Assembly (NCBI RefSeq): GCF_900156415.1
Contig: NZ_FTNM01000001.1
Coordinates: 372,001-436,000, forward strand
DNA length: 64,000 bases
Origin: Pontibacter lucknowensis
GTDB lineage: Bacteria > Bacteroidota > Bacteroidia > Cytophagales > Hymenobacteraceae
Direction: 5' to 3'
The first letter of the stretch is position 1, and every line of letters begins with the position of its first letter. The notes under the pieces were generated by a model. That model searched no databases and was not told the DNA's origin. It was given only the letters and a program-made list of their open reading frames with translations. Below, piece by piece: positions 54,920-62,355 of this stretch. A program made the position numbers and the translations under genes.

Positions 54920-55035
54920 CCTACAATGATCCGCCACTGTTGAAGATATAGCCTATAGTGGCTCGAAAATGATACTGCCGCTACTAGTCGGACTCAAAAA
55001 AAGGAATTCCCAGCTGATATAACTATGTTTTCATT

Positions 55036-56925
55036 ATGTCTAACTTCATTGAACAATTAAATGCTGATGTAGAAGAACTAAGGGCTTTGCTTGCTCAATG
55101 TTCTACTGAAACCGTAGCTGGATCTGTGGGTTCTCAATTGATGCGAGACATAAATGAATCTGATAAAGATAAAGAAGGAGAAAAACTATTATCCGCTGCA
55201 AAGCAGTATTCTTTCTTGCTAAGTTTGTTGTTATCAACCCCAGAAAAAACAGATGGCAAAGAATTCGGAAAAGATGAGTGGTTAAAATCCAATGCGTTAC
55301 TTAACAGAATCTTTAGCTGTTATGCTAATTTATTTTGGCCTAGTAATGAAGGCATTGAACAAGTAGATGAAGAATGGCTGCGAGTACGAAGTGTTGCAAT
55401 GCCCACATTTCTACATTATTTCAATACTGCACTTCTAGCAAGTATTGAGCAGATTTCAGATCGTATTGAAAAGTATTGCACAGCATTTGACGAGGAGTTG
55501 GAGAAGGAGTTAGGCATATCAGCAACTCGTGCATTAGAAATATCACGATATATTCAATCTCACCTTCAACAGCATATAAACACGTCGTCCACTCTAGCTA
55601 TACAGGAACAAAAAGAGAGGTTTAAAATTCTTGAAGAAGCTAGAAAAGAATCAAAGGGTGCTTCGAATTTTGAAGAGATCCTCCAAAACAAAATAAAGTC
55701 CCCAAGCTATTTTGAGAAATGGTTTGCCTACTTTGAAGCTATAAAAAAAATTGGTTTAGTCGAGTATGCAACGATTAAAGAAAAGTTTCCTAATGATGCT
55801 GATGCATATTGGAATATTTTCACCATCAAAAGAGGAGATGCACCATTACTAAAGTATCCAACTGAAAATTTCATTTTCGAATCAAAGCCTTTGATACTGA
55901 TTAAGCCTGAAGTTGCCTTTTGCGCTTACCCTAATAAACTTTTTGAAGCTATTCTCATTAATTGTGAGAATACACTAAAAGCCGAGCAGTATAAGAGTGC
56001 ATTCTTACTTCATAGAGACAAGACTTTAGAAAACGAAGCCCTATTATTATTTAGAAAAATATTAGGTGAGGATACACAAATTTATACTTCAGCTTTTGAG
56101 ACTGCTAATTCTCACTATGAGCATGACATTGTAATAGTCTACAATGATAAATTACTTATAGTAGAAGTCAAAGCTAGTCCTCCAGTCGAGCCCTTTAGAG
56201 ATCCTGATAAAGCTTTTACTCGAATTAAGAGAGCATTCAAAAGTGACTCTGGTATACAAAGTGCATTTGATCAGGGAGTAAAAATTATAAGAAGGCTCGA
56301 AAATGGTGAAACAGTTCAATTGTATGATCGCAAAGGAAATTTACTGACTACACTTGAGCCTAATAAGTTGACAACTAGACATTGTGCATGTGTAACAAGA
56401 GATGATTTTGGCTACTTAGCGACTAATTTAAGTTTGTTGCTAGAGAAGAAAGAGTCGGATTCTTACCCTTGGGTTGTAAGCATACTTGAACTTGGTTTTA
56501 TTGTTGACGCTTGGCAATATTGCAACCTAAATGCTAATGATTTCTTTGCTTATTTATCTGAAAGAGTAAGGTGTCATGGCAAAGTGTATGGAAGCGATGA
56601 GCTAGAATTTTTAGGTGCACGTTTACATCACGGGAGTCTCAATGAATTTTTAATATCTGCTCAAGATGTAGTTTTTCTAGATCCTAGTTACTCAAAATTT
56701 TTTGATGATTTATACTACCATCTGCACCATAAAGCATCAGCTCCAAAAATCAATATTGTCAAGCCAGTTATGATGGACCTGAGGAAATCATTAGAAAATA
56801 ACGATCCTACATTCGTACAAAGAAATGAGGCGGGAAAACCTGTAGGTGATAAAGCTAAAACTGGTCGCAATGCTCCTTGTTTCTGCGGGTCAGGTAGAAA
56901 ATTCAAAAAGTGCCATGGCTTTTAA
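55036..56925 (+). CDS. SEC-C protein with PD-(D/E)XK-like nuclease core
   Basis: 629 residues. The first ~330 residues are helical with a coiled-coil feel and no recognised motif. A restriction-nuclease-like core lies near 355-385: ANSHYEHDIVIVYNDKLLIV followed by EVKAS, giving D364 and E377-x-K379. At the C-terminus GRNAPCFCGSGRKFKKCHGF is a textbook SEC-C zinc motif (about 609-629). Proteins of this layout are found in defence islands. It follows the Lit-like gene by about 115 bases in the same AT-rich block. Confidence 0.8.
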   Translation: MSNFIEQLNADVEELRALLAQCSTETVAGSVGSQLMRDINESDKDKEGEKLLSAAKQYSFLLSLLLSTPEKTDGKEFGKDEWLKSNALLNRIFSCYANLFWPSNEGIEQVDEEWLRVRSVAMPTFLHYFNTALLASIEQISDRIEKYCTAFDEELEKELGISATRALEISRYIQSHLQQHINTSSTLAIQEQKERFKILEEARKESKGASNFEEILQNKIKSPSYFEKWFAYFEAIKKIGLVEYATIKEKFPNDADAYWNIFTIKRGDAPLLKYPTENFIFESKPLILIKPEVAFCAYPNKLFEAILINCENTLKAEQYKSAFLLHRDKTLENEALLLFRKILGEDTQIYTSAFETANSHYEHDIVIVYNDKLLIVEVKASPPVEPFRDPDKAFTRIKRAFKSDSGIQSAFDQGVKIIRRLENGETVQLYDRKGNLLTTLEPNKLTTRHCACVTRDDFGYLATNLSLLLEKKESDSYPWVVSILELGFIVDAWQYCNLNANDFFAYLSERVRCHGKVYGSDELEFLGARLHHGSLNEFLISAQDVVFLDPSYSKFFDDLYYHLHHKASAPKINIVKPVMMDLRKSLENNDPTFVQRNEAGKPVGDKAKTGRNAPCFCGSGRKFKKCHGF

Positions 56926-56988
56926 CTGAACACTTTATTTTCACCAGCTTAAATGTATCTATATACCCAGTCTAGCATAACACATTGA

Positions 56989-57807
56989 ATGAAATTAGAA
57001 AACAAAAAAATAGTTACAAAAGAAGAAACTCCATACCCAAATACGCTTTACAAATACAGAGAATGGGACAATCCTTACCACCAAACTCTTATTACAAAGA
57101 GGGAGGTGTTTTTTCCTCCACCAAGTGGTTTTGAAGATCCCTATGACTGTAAAATTCCAATCAGGTATGATCTTTTAACATATAATGAAAGAATCGAATT
57201 TGGAGTTAGGGTATTAAAAGCAAAAGAACCAGGGAAACCACATCATTATTATCGACAAAAGGCAATACAGCAATACCCTAATTCTGCGTTCGCAAGCCCC
57301 AAACGAATTGAAGAAATTCAAAAGATAGAGGCTGAAGACTTTGATAAACGGATAGGCATTCTGTGTTTAACTGAACATCCAGATAGTTCTGAGATGTGGA
57401 ATTATTACAGTAAAAACCATACAGGCTTTTGTGTAGGATTTGACCCTAAAATATTATTCGATTACTTAGGAGGTGGAGGCGCTGTTCTTTACCATGATGA
57501 AATACCAATTATATACCCTACACCTAAGCATTCTTATGACGAACAATTAGCATTTCAAATTTTTAGTAAGCATAAAAAGTGGGCATTTGAGGATGAATAT
57601 AGAACGTTTTTATCAAAAATGGCACAACCTCTATCTACAGAGGATAGAATCGTTATAGTACCACCAGAAGCCTATACCGAGATTATACTAGGCGCTTATA
57701 TGCCTGAAGAATGGAAGGAGCAAATAACTAAGGCTCTTCCACCTGAATTAATAAATATTAAAACTAGACAATCCACAATTAATGAAGGTGAGATTGTTTT
57801 AGTATAG
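56989..57807 (+). CDS. DUF2971 protein
   Basis: 272 residues. Hallmarks are NTLYKYREWDNPYHQTLITK, VFFPPPSGFEDPYDC, RIGILCLTEHPDSSEMWNYY and HTGFCVGFDPKI, then HKKWAFEDEYRTFL. This is the DUF2971 family, common in prophages and defence islands; activity unknown. It completes a three-gene AT-rich cluster with the Lit-like protease and the SEC-C protein (63 bases upstream). Confidence 0.88.
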   Translation: MKLENKKIVTKEETPYPNTLYKYREWDNPYHQTLITKREVFFPPPSGFEDPYDCKIPIRYDLLTYNERIEFGVRVLKAKEPGKPHHYYRQKAIQQYPNSAFASPKRIEEIQKIEAEDFDKRIGILCLTEHPDSSEMWNYYSKNHTGFCVGFDPKILFDYLGGGGAVLYHDEIPIIYPTPKHSYDEQLAFQIFSKHKKWAFEDEYRTFLSKMAQPLSTEDRIVIVPPEAYTEIILGAYMPEEWKEQITKALPPELINIKTRQSTINEGEIVLV

Positions 57808-58126
57808 TCTTGCAAAAGATGTTAAATGCGGATTTGGAAAATATCTAAGTTCTCAGACTTTGTAGAAGGTTAGCTCCGAATATAATACACTAATGGTTTA
57901 CAGTTTTAAGCAGATACTCCCCGGTTGAAAAGTTTAATCCTCAGAATGACTTGATATACTACACCGGAGAATACTTCTGCATGAGAGGTTCTGATTGTTA
58001 AAAGATTAGGGCGAACTCGTCCCCTTTGTAGGATTATTCGCCCTGAATTCTTAAGTATTCAAAAAAACACGTTGCTTTTTTGCTCTTTAGTAGTATCCAG
58101 GCTCATGACAGGTAAAATATTCCTAC
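57808..58126. other. Intergenic region before the integrase gene
   Basis: About 320 bases between convergent DUF2971 and integrase genes. An imperfect inverted repeat (57911-57925 with 57963-57979, core ACTCCCCGGT / ACCGGAGAAT) and an 8-bp one (AGGGCGAA 58008-58015 / TTCGCCCT 58037-58044) are visible. The second may be a weak terminator. No gene. Confidence 0.4.
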
Positions 58127-59395
58127 CTATTCTACCTCAGCCTCTTCCCTGTCCTTTCTAAAAGCTGTTAGCTGGGCGGCAAAATGCTTCTTAAGGTCGC
58201 TTTCAAAGCTGTCCAGATAGTTCTCGGTTGTTTTCATATCGCTGTGCCCGAGAGACTCTGATATAAGCTCCATTGAGGCGCCAGAGCGTTTGAGAACAGT
58301 TGAGAAGGAATGGCGCGCGGTATAGGTAGACACGTTCTTTTCTATACCTACTTCTGCAGCTATCCTTTTAATGTACTTGTTTATGGCCTTCGTTGCGTAT
58401 CGCACCTGAGCCAGCTCTTCCTCCGGGGAAAGTCCTTTCTTTAGAATCGGGAAAATGTAACTATCGCTCTTAGCCGGTTTATTGCCCCAACGCTTAATGA
58501 TTTGCTTCATCTCAGGGGTAAGGACAGCAACGATAGGTTTTATATTCTGCCTGTTCGTTCGTTCTGTCTTTGCTCTAACAAAGGTAATCTCGTCGCCTGT
58601 AATATTCTCATACTTTAAGCGAGCCATGTCCTTCACATTGATACCGTTGCACAGGTAGGAGAAAAACCACAAGTCCCTTGCTTTGGCCTCTCCATCATGC
58701 TTGGGCTCATAGGTAACGATCTTCTCAATGTCGCTTATGGTAAGCGCCTTTTTAACATTGCGGCTAGCCGGGATAGTGTACTTTCTTTTGCCAAAAGGAT
58801 ACATTTCAGGATTAACCTCTCCAGATGCTATGGAATCATTGAAAACGGCACGCAAGGGGCGTAGATATATGCCGACGGTAGTCAAAGATTTACCAGATCC
58901 TACCATCCATTTCTCGTATGCCTGCAGGAAGGTTTTTGTAACTGAAGTGAACGGCAGGGGTTTATTTTTACAAAAATCGAGCAGAGATTTGTAGGAGCAT
59001 TCGTAATTACTTGCAGTTCCAGCCCGCCCCTCTTTTTTGATTTCCGCAATCTTGTATCGGTATGCGGCAAATACATCTCCCTTCTTATAATCGGTTACGT
59101 ACCTGCTCTCGAAAGCCTCGAAGCTGAAGACCGGCAGCTTCTCGATCACCTCTAGTGCTGAGTGTTCTGCTTTGTCCAGGTTAAGGCTAACTTCTTTGTA
59201 GCCGCCGCGAGCCTTTGGGTTTCGTATTTTCTCGAACTCAGCTAAGGTGTATCGATAAGGCTCTCCCCTCTCGTTGATAACCGGGTAGTACTTTTGTTTA
59301 CGCTGGTAGGTGATCCTTAGCTTTACGGGATAGAGGCCATCACTATGCGATCTGCGTGTGTCAAGAATGATGGCAGTAGAGACTTTTTGCTTCAT
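58127..59395 (-). CDS. Tyrosine-family site-specific integrase
   Basis: 422 residues from ATG at 59395 (MKQKVSTAIILDTRRSHSDG). The N-terminal arm-binding domain (LYPVKLRITYQRKQKYYPV) is followed by a SAM-like core-binding domain (TSVTKTFLQAYEKWMVGSG) and the catalytic domain. Box II shows TYTARHSFSTVLKRSG (Arg ~361), then SLGHSDMKTTENYLDSF with the nucleophile Tyr ~391. The first catalytic Arg is not seen in the usual place (CNGINVKDMARL, ~250). It lies 160 bases from attR, so it is the element's own integrase. Confidence 0.93.
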   Translation of the reverse strand: MKQKVSTAIILDTRRSHSDGLYPVKLRITYQRKQKYYPVINERGEPYRYTLAEFEKIRNPKARGGYKEVSLNLDKAEHSALEVIEKLPVFSFEAFESRYVTDYKKGDVFAAYRYKIAEIKKEGRAGTASNYECSYKSLLDFCKNKPLPFTSVTKTFLQAYEKWMVGSGKSLTTVGIYLRPLRAVFNDSIASGEVNPEMYPFGKRKYTIPASRNVKKALTISDIEKIVTYEPKHDGEAKARDLWFFSYLCNGINVKDMARLKYENITGDEITFVRAKTERTNRQNIKPIVAVLTPEMKQIIKRWGNKPAKSDSYIFPILKKGLSPEEELAQVRYATKAINKYIKRIAAEVGIEKNVSTYTARHSFSTVLKRSGASMELISESLGHSDMKTTENYLDSFESDLKKHFAAQLTAFRKDREEAEVE

Positions 59396-59426
59396 ACTTT
59401 TCACTAGTTGTTGTACATACGATGTA

Positions 59427-59446
59427 CATACAATTTGCATACATTT
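59427..59446 (+). repeat. Putative integrase arm-site, right copy
   Basis: Identical 20 bases to 10136-10155. Here three CATAC units occur with 11-base spacing (59416-59442), just upstream of the integrase start, so binding could also regulate the integrase gene. Confidence 0.55.
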
Positions 59447-59557
59447 CGCTAGAATGTCAAGAAACGACAGCTACTAACAAGAGCAAAAAAACGCTTCTAC
59501 AGCTCAGAATCGAACATTAATAAATATCTAGAAATACCAATATAGCACTTAGATAAA

Positions 59558-59601
59558 ACTACGAATCAGAAGGTTAGGGGTTCGACTCCCTTCGCGACCA
59601 C
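59558..59601 (+). repeat. Right attachment site (attR), 44-bp direct repeat
   Basis: Exact copy of 10041-10084 (3' part of tRNA-Arg). It is followed directly by what must be the original tRNA terminator. It is not a functional tRNA by itself because the 5' half is missing. Confidence 0.95.
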
Positions 59602-59603
59602 CG

Positions 59604-59643
59604 AAAAGGCCTCTCAGAGAAATCTGAGAGGCCTTTTTCTTTT
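59604..59643 (+). terminator. Original tRNA-Arg terminator
   Basis: AAAAGGCCTCTCAG and CTGAGAGGCCTTTT pair around a 6-base loop with a T-rich tail, two bases after attR. In an unoccupied chromosome it would follow the tRNA directly. Confidence 0.9.
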
Positions 59644-59709
59644 ATGCTGTACCGTAGCAGATACAGGTTGATTCTTTTCTGTTTGCAAGTCTTTCTGCCA
59701 GCAAATTTT

Positions 59710-60066
59710 CTAAGCAGCCATACCCTCAGGCAACGGAAACTTCTGCTTTAACTGCTCTAGCTCGCTCATGACTTTTCCGCTTACTTTAAAACGTACATGG
59801 TCTTCATAGAGCTCATCCCAATGCACGAATATCTGCCAGGTCTGACTACCGCTAAAATTCTGAATCTCAGCCTCCGTCATATCACGCACAAAAAATGCAT
59901 CCAGCGTAACGTCCTCTTCACGCATGGGCACGTGAATATAGGTGCGATCACAGTTCAGAATTTGGATGAGTTCGGCAGGTCGCTCATCGCTGGCAGGCAT
60001 GTAAAAGTAGGCTACCTGATGGAGCTTTTTAAAGCCGGAGGGATGTGGGTAAGGGTGTGGATACAT
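59710..60066 (-). CDS. Hypothetical protein, 118 aa
   Basis: Soluble protein with an N-terminal MYPHPYPHPSGFKKLHQVAY, then RPAELIQILNCDRTYIHVPM and MTEAEIQNFSGSQTWQIFVH. Host-like composition. It looks like a complete small alpha/beta protein, but I do not recognise the family. First host gene after the element. Confidence 0.65.
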   Translation of the reverse strand: MYPHPYPHPSGFKKLHQVAYFYMPASDERPAELIQILNCDRTYIHVPMREEDVTLDAFFVRDMTEAEIQNFSGSQTWQIFVHWDELYEDHVRFKVSGKVMSELEQLKQKFPLPEGMAA

Positions 60067-60282
60067 ATTCTGGTCTTAAGCCAATGATCTCGCAATATCC
60101 CGGACAGCCATGCACGACGAATATAACTTTACACAAAGCACACCGGAATATCAGTGTATACACTACTTCTTTACCTTCTGTTTAGCTAAAACGCATATTC
60201 TCAAAACTATACAATAAGATATATTTTAAGTTCCCTATTCAGGCTATACTTCTGATCTGTAGCCTTTCTGCAGAATTATGAT

Positions 60283-60290
60283 TAATTTTG
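60283..60290 (+). promoter_or_regulatory. -7 box of the bacilliredoxin gene
   Basis: TAATTTTG matches the Bacteroidota TAnnTTTG -7 consensus and lies 37 bases before the start codon; no clear TTTG is seen at the -33 position. Confidence 0.35.
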
Positions 60291-60327
60291 CAGTATCAAT
60301 TATCTTTTAATTTTAAAGCCGATAATC

Positions 60328-60750
60328 ATGGGAATGTATCCTGAATATATGGTCGCCCCGATCCGCGAAGACCTGACCTCTGCAGGCTTCGAACAGCTGA
60401 TGACCGCAGAAGAAGTAGAGCAGGTGCTTTCGTCAAAAGAAGGTACTGTGCTGGTTGCTGTGAACTCAGTGTGTGGCTGTGCCGCTTCTAAAGCGCGCCC
60501 TGCCCTTAAAATGGCTGTTGCCTCCTCTGAGAAGCGCCCAACTAAAATGATCACTGTATTTGCAGGTATGGAGCAGGACGCTGTGGCCAAAGCACGTGAG
60601 TTTATGCTGCCGTACCCACCCTCTTCTCCTTCTATCGCCCTGTTCAAAGACGGCGAACTGGTGCACATGATCGAGCGCTACCACATTGAAGGTAACGAGC
60701 TTAACCGCATTGTAGACAACCTGCAGGGCGCTTTCGAGGCTTACTGCTAA
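60328..60750 (+). CDS. Bacilliredoxin (YphP/YqiW family)
   Basis: 140 residues. The active-site CGC motif is at Cys49-Gly-Cys51 (LVAVNSVCGCAASKARPAL). The N-terminal MYPEYMVAPIREDLTSAGFE and C-terminal SIALFKDGELVHMIERYHIE are typical. These thiol-disulfide proteins remove bacillithiol from oxidised proteins in Firmicutes and are widespread in Bacteroidota. The family is also called BrxA/BrxB, but it has nothing to do with the BREX brxA in this window. Confidence 0.93.
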   Translation: MGMYPEYMVAPIREDLTSAGFEQLMTAEEVEQVLSSKEGTVLVAVNSVCGCAASKARPALKMAVASSEKRPTKMITVFAGMEQDAVAKAREFMLPYPPSSPSIALFKDGELVHMIERYHIEGNELNRIVDNLQGAFEAYC

Positions 60751-60771
60751 GCTCTCCAAGATTACCTCAAC

Positions 60772-60812
60772 AAAAAGGCCGGTGTTTATCGAAACACCGG
60801 CCTTTGTTTTTA
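60772..60812. terminator. Bidirectional terminator between bacilliredoxin and purD
   Basis: A perfect hairpin AAAGGCCGGTGTTT-ATCG-AAACACCGGCCTTT with A/T-rich flanks on both sides, between convergent genes. Confidence 0.92.
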
Positions 60813-60827
60813 TCAGGTATAGCCAGC

Positions 60828-62120
60828 CTAGTGCATAGGCTGCTTTGCTAAATCAAATCCTATATCACGGCGATAATAGCGGTCAGTCCAGTTAATCGCT
60901 TCAGCTGCCTTGTTGGCTTTTGCGAGCGCTTCTTCCATGGTGTTGCCCAGGCCAGTTACCGCAATCACACGGCCGCCGTTGTTCACGATCTTATCATCTA
61001 CACGCTTCGTGCCGGCGTGGAACACCAAAGTGTCGGAATCTACCTGCCCCAAGCCTGAGATCTCCTTGCCTTTGTCAAAGCCTTCCGGATAACCACCCGA
61101 TACCAGGAATACAGTAGCGGCAGTACGCGGATCTATTTCCAGTTTAAAATTACCTAGTTTGTGATCGTGCAAAGCCAGGAACAGCTCAAAGAGATCTGAC
61201 TTGATGCGCGGCAGAATAGCCTCTGTTTCCGGGTCGCCCAGTCGCACGTTGTACTCGATCACGTAAGGGTCGCCGTTCACGTTCATCAGGCCGATGAACA
61301 GGAAGCCGGTATAATCCAGGTTATCGGCTTGCATACCGCGGATAGTTGGTTCGATCACACGGTCGCGTACTTTCTGCATGAAAGTTTCATCGGCAAACGG
61401 TACAGGTGAAATTGCGCCCATACCTCCTGTATTCAGCCCGGCATCGCCTTCGCCTATGCGCTTGTAGTCTTTTGCCTCCGGAAGTAGCACATACTCCTTG
61501 CCGTCCGTCAAAATAAACACCGACACCTCTATACCTTGTAGGTACTCCTCGATCACCACTTTACTGCCTGCCTTGCCGAACTTATGGTTACGCAGCATAG
61601 CTTCCAGGCTGTCAATCGCTTCTTCAAAGGTTTGTGCGATAATCACACCTTTTCCAGCCGCCAGACCGTCGGCTTTAAGCACCACAGGATAGCTGTGCGT
61701 ACGCAGGTACTCCACGGCATCGCGGTAATTTGCCTCTGTAAAGGTCTCGTAGCGTGCTGTCGGGATATTGTTCTTCTGCAGAAAGGCCTTGCAGAAATCT
61801 TTGCTGCCCTCCAGCATGGCACCCAGTTTCTTAGGGCCCACCACCAGCACATCGCGCAGGAAATCCTTCTCCTGAAAGTAGTCATGTATGCCTTCTACCA
61901 GGGTATTTTCCGGTCCAACTACTACCATCATGATGTTGAAGTCCGTCACAAACTTGGCCACTTCATCGAAGTTGTGAATATCGATAGCGCAGCTGGTGTG
62001 AAACTCGTCCGTGCCCGCGTTTCCGGGTGCAACAAATATCTGCTCGGCGTATGGGCTCTGGCTCAGTTTCCAGGCAAGTGCATGTTCTCTTGCGCCAGAT
62101 CCTATAATCAATACGTTCAT
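60828..62120 (-). CDS. purD: Phosphoribosylamine-glycine ligase
   Basis: 430 residues, full length for PurD (GAR synthetase), which joins glycine to phosphoribosylamine using ATP in purine synthesis. The N-terminus MNVLIIGSGAREHALAWKLS is the family start. The ATP-grasp core is visible in YPVVLKADGLAAGKGV, VVIEEYLQGIEVSVF and YVIEYNVRLGDPETEAILPR. LNTGGMGAISP is another signature. Host-like composition, monocistronic. Confidence 0.97.
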   Translation of the reverse strand: MNVLIIGSGAREHALAWKLSQSPYAEQIFVAPGNAGTDEFHTSCAIDIHNFDEVAKFVTDFNIMMVVVGPENTLVEGIHDYFQEKDFLRDVLVVGPKKLGAMLEGSKDFCKAFLQKNNIPTARYETFTEANYRDAVEYLRTHSYPVVLKADGLAAGKGVIIAQTFEEAIDSLEAMLRNHKFGKAGSKVVIEEYLQGIEVSVFILTDGKEYVLLPEAKDYKRIGEGDAGLNTGGMGAISPVPFADETFMQKVRDRVIEPTIRGMQADNLDYTGFLFIGLMNVNGDPYVIEYNVRLGDPETEAILPRIKSDLFELFLALHDHKLGNFKLEIDPRTAATVFLVSGGYPEGFDKGKEISGLGQVDSDTLVFHAGTKRVDDKIVNNGGRVIAVTGLGNTMEEALAKANKAAEAINWTDRYYRRDIGFDLAKQPMH

Positions 62121-62254
62121 AGTCTAATTGCTAGTTGCTGGTTATTAATTGCTGCTCTCAGCATTACCAAAAGCATTGTTGCGAAGTTATAAATTTATAA
62201 TGCGCAGTGCAGCACAATTCAACGTTTTTACTTTTACCGACTGTGCGTATACCT

Positions 62255-62296
62255 TTCTAAAAACGAAAAGACCGCTGTAAAATACAACGGTCTCTC
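62255..62296 (-). terminator. Terminator after recQ
   Basis: On the minus strand AGACCGTTGT...ACAGCGGTCT forms a hairpin (one mismatch) followed by TTTTCGTTTTT, about 60 bases after the recQ stop. Confidence 0.65.
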
Positions 62297-62355
62297 CACA
62301 TTAATATTCTTATTGCTAATCCGGATCAAACAATCAGCAAGTAACAATCAACAAT

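Larger units (their letters stand above)
10041..59601. mobile_element. 49.5-kb integrative element in tRNA-Arg
   Basis: The boundaries are two identical 44-bp direct repeats: the 3' part of tRNA-Arg (10041-10084) and a detached copy (59558-59601). A tyrosine recombinase gene lies next to the right repeat, an excisionase-like gene lies near the left end, and a phased CATAC repeat is shared by both ends. The content is accessory: BREX type 3, a CHAT-sigma module, restriction and toxin-antitoxin relics, a group II intron and a serine recombinase. No relaxase, coupling protein or type IV secretion gene is visible. It is best described as a defence-carrying integrative island; whether it still excises is unknown. 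Confidence 0.9.

Noticed and set aside
10085..59557. Conjugative element
   Set aside because: No relaxase, coupling ATPase or type IV secretion gene could be recognised.
59558..59601. A second tRNA-Arg gene
   Set aside because: Only the 3' part is present; the sequence before it cannot form an acceptor or D-arm. It is the att copy.
60328..60750. Part of the BREX system because of the shared name BrxA/BrxB
   Set aside because: It is a bacilliredoxin with a CGC motif, outside the element; the naming is coincidental.
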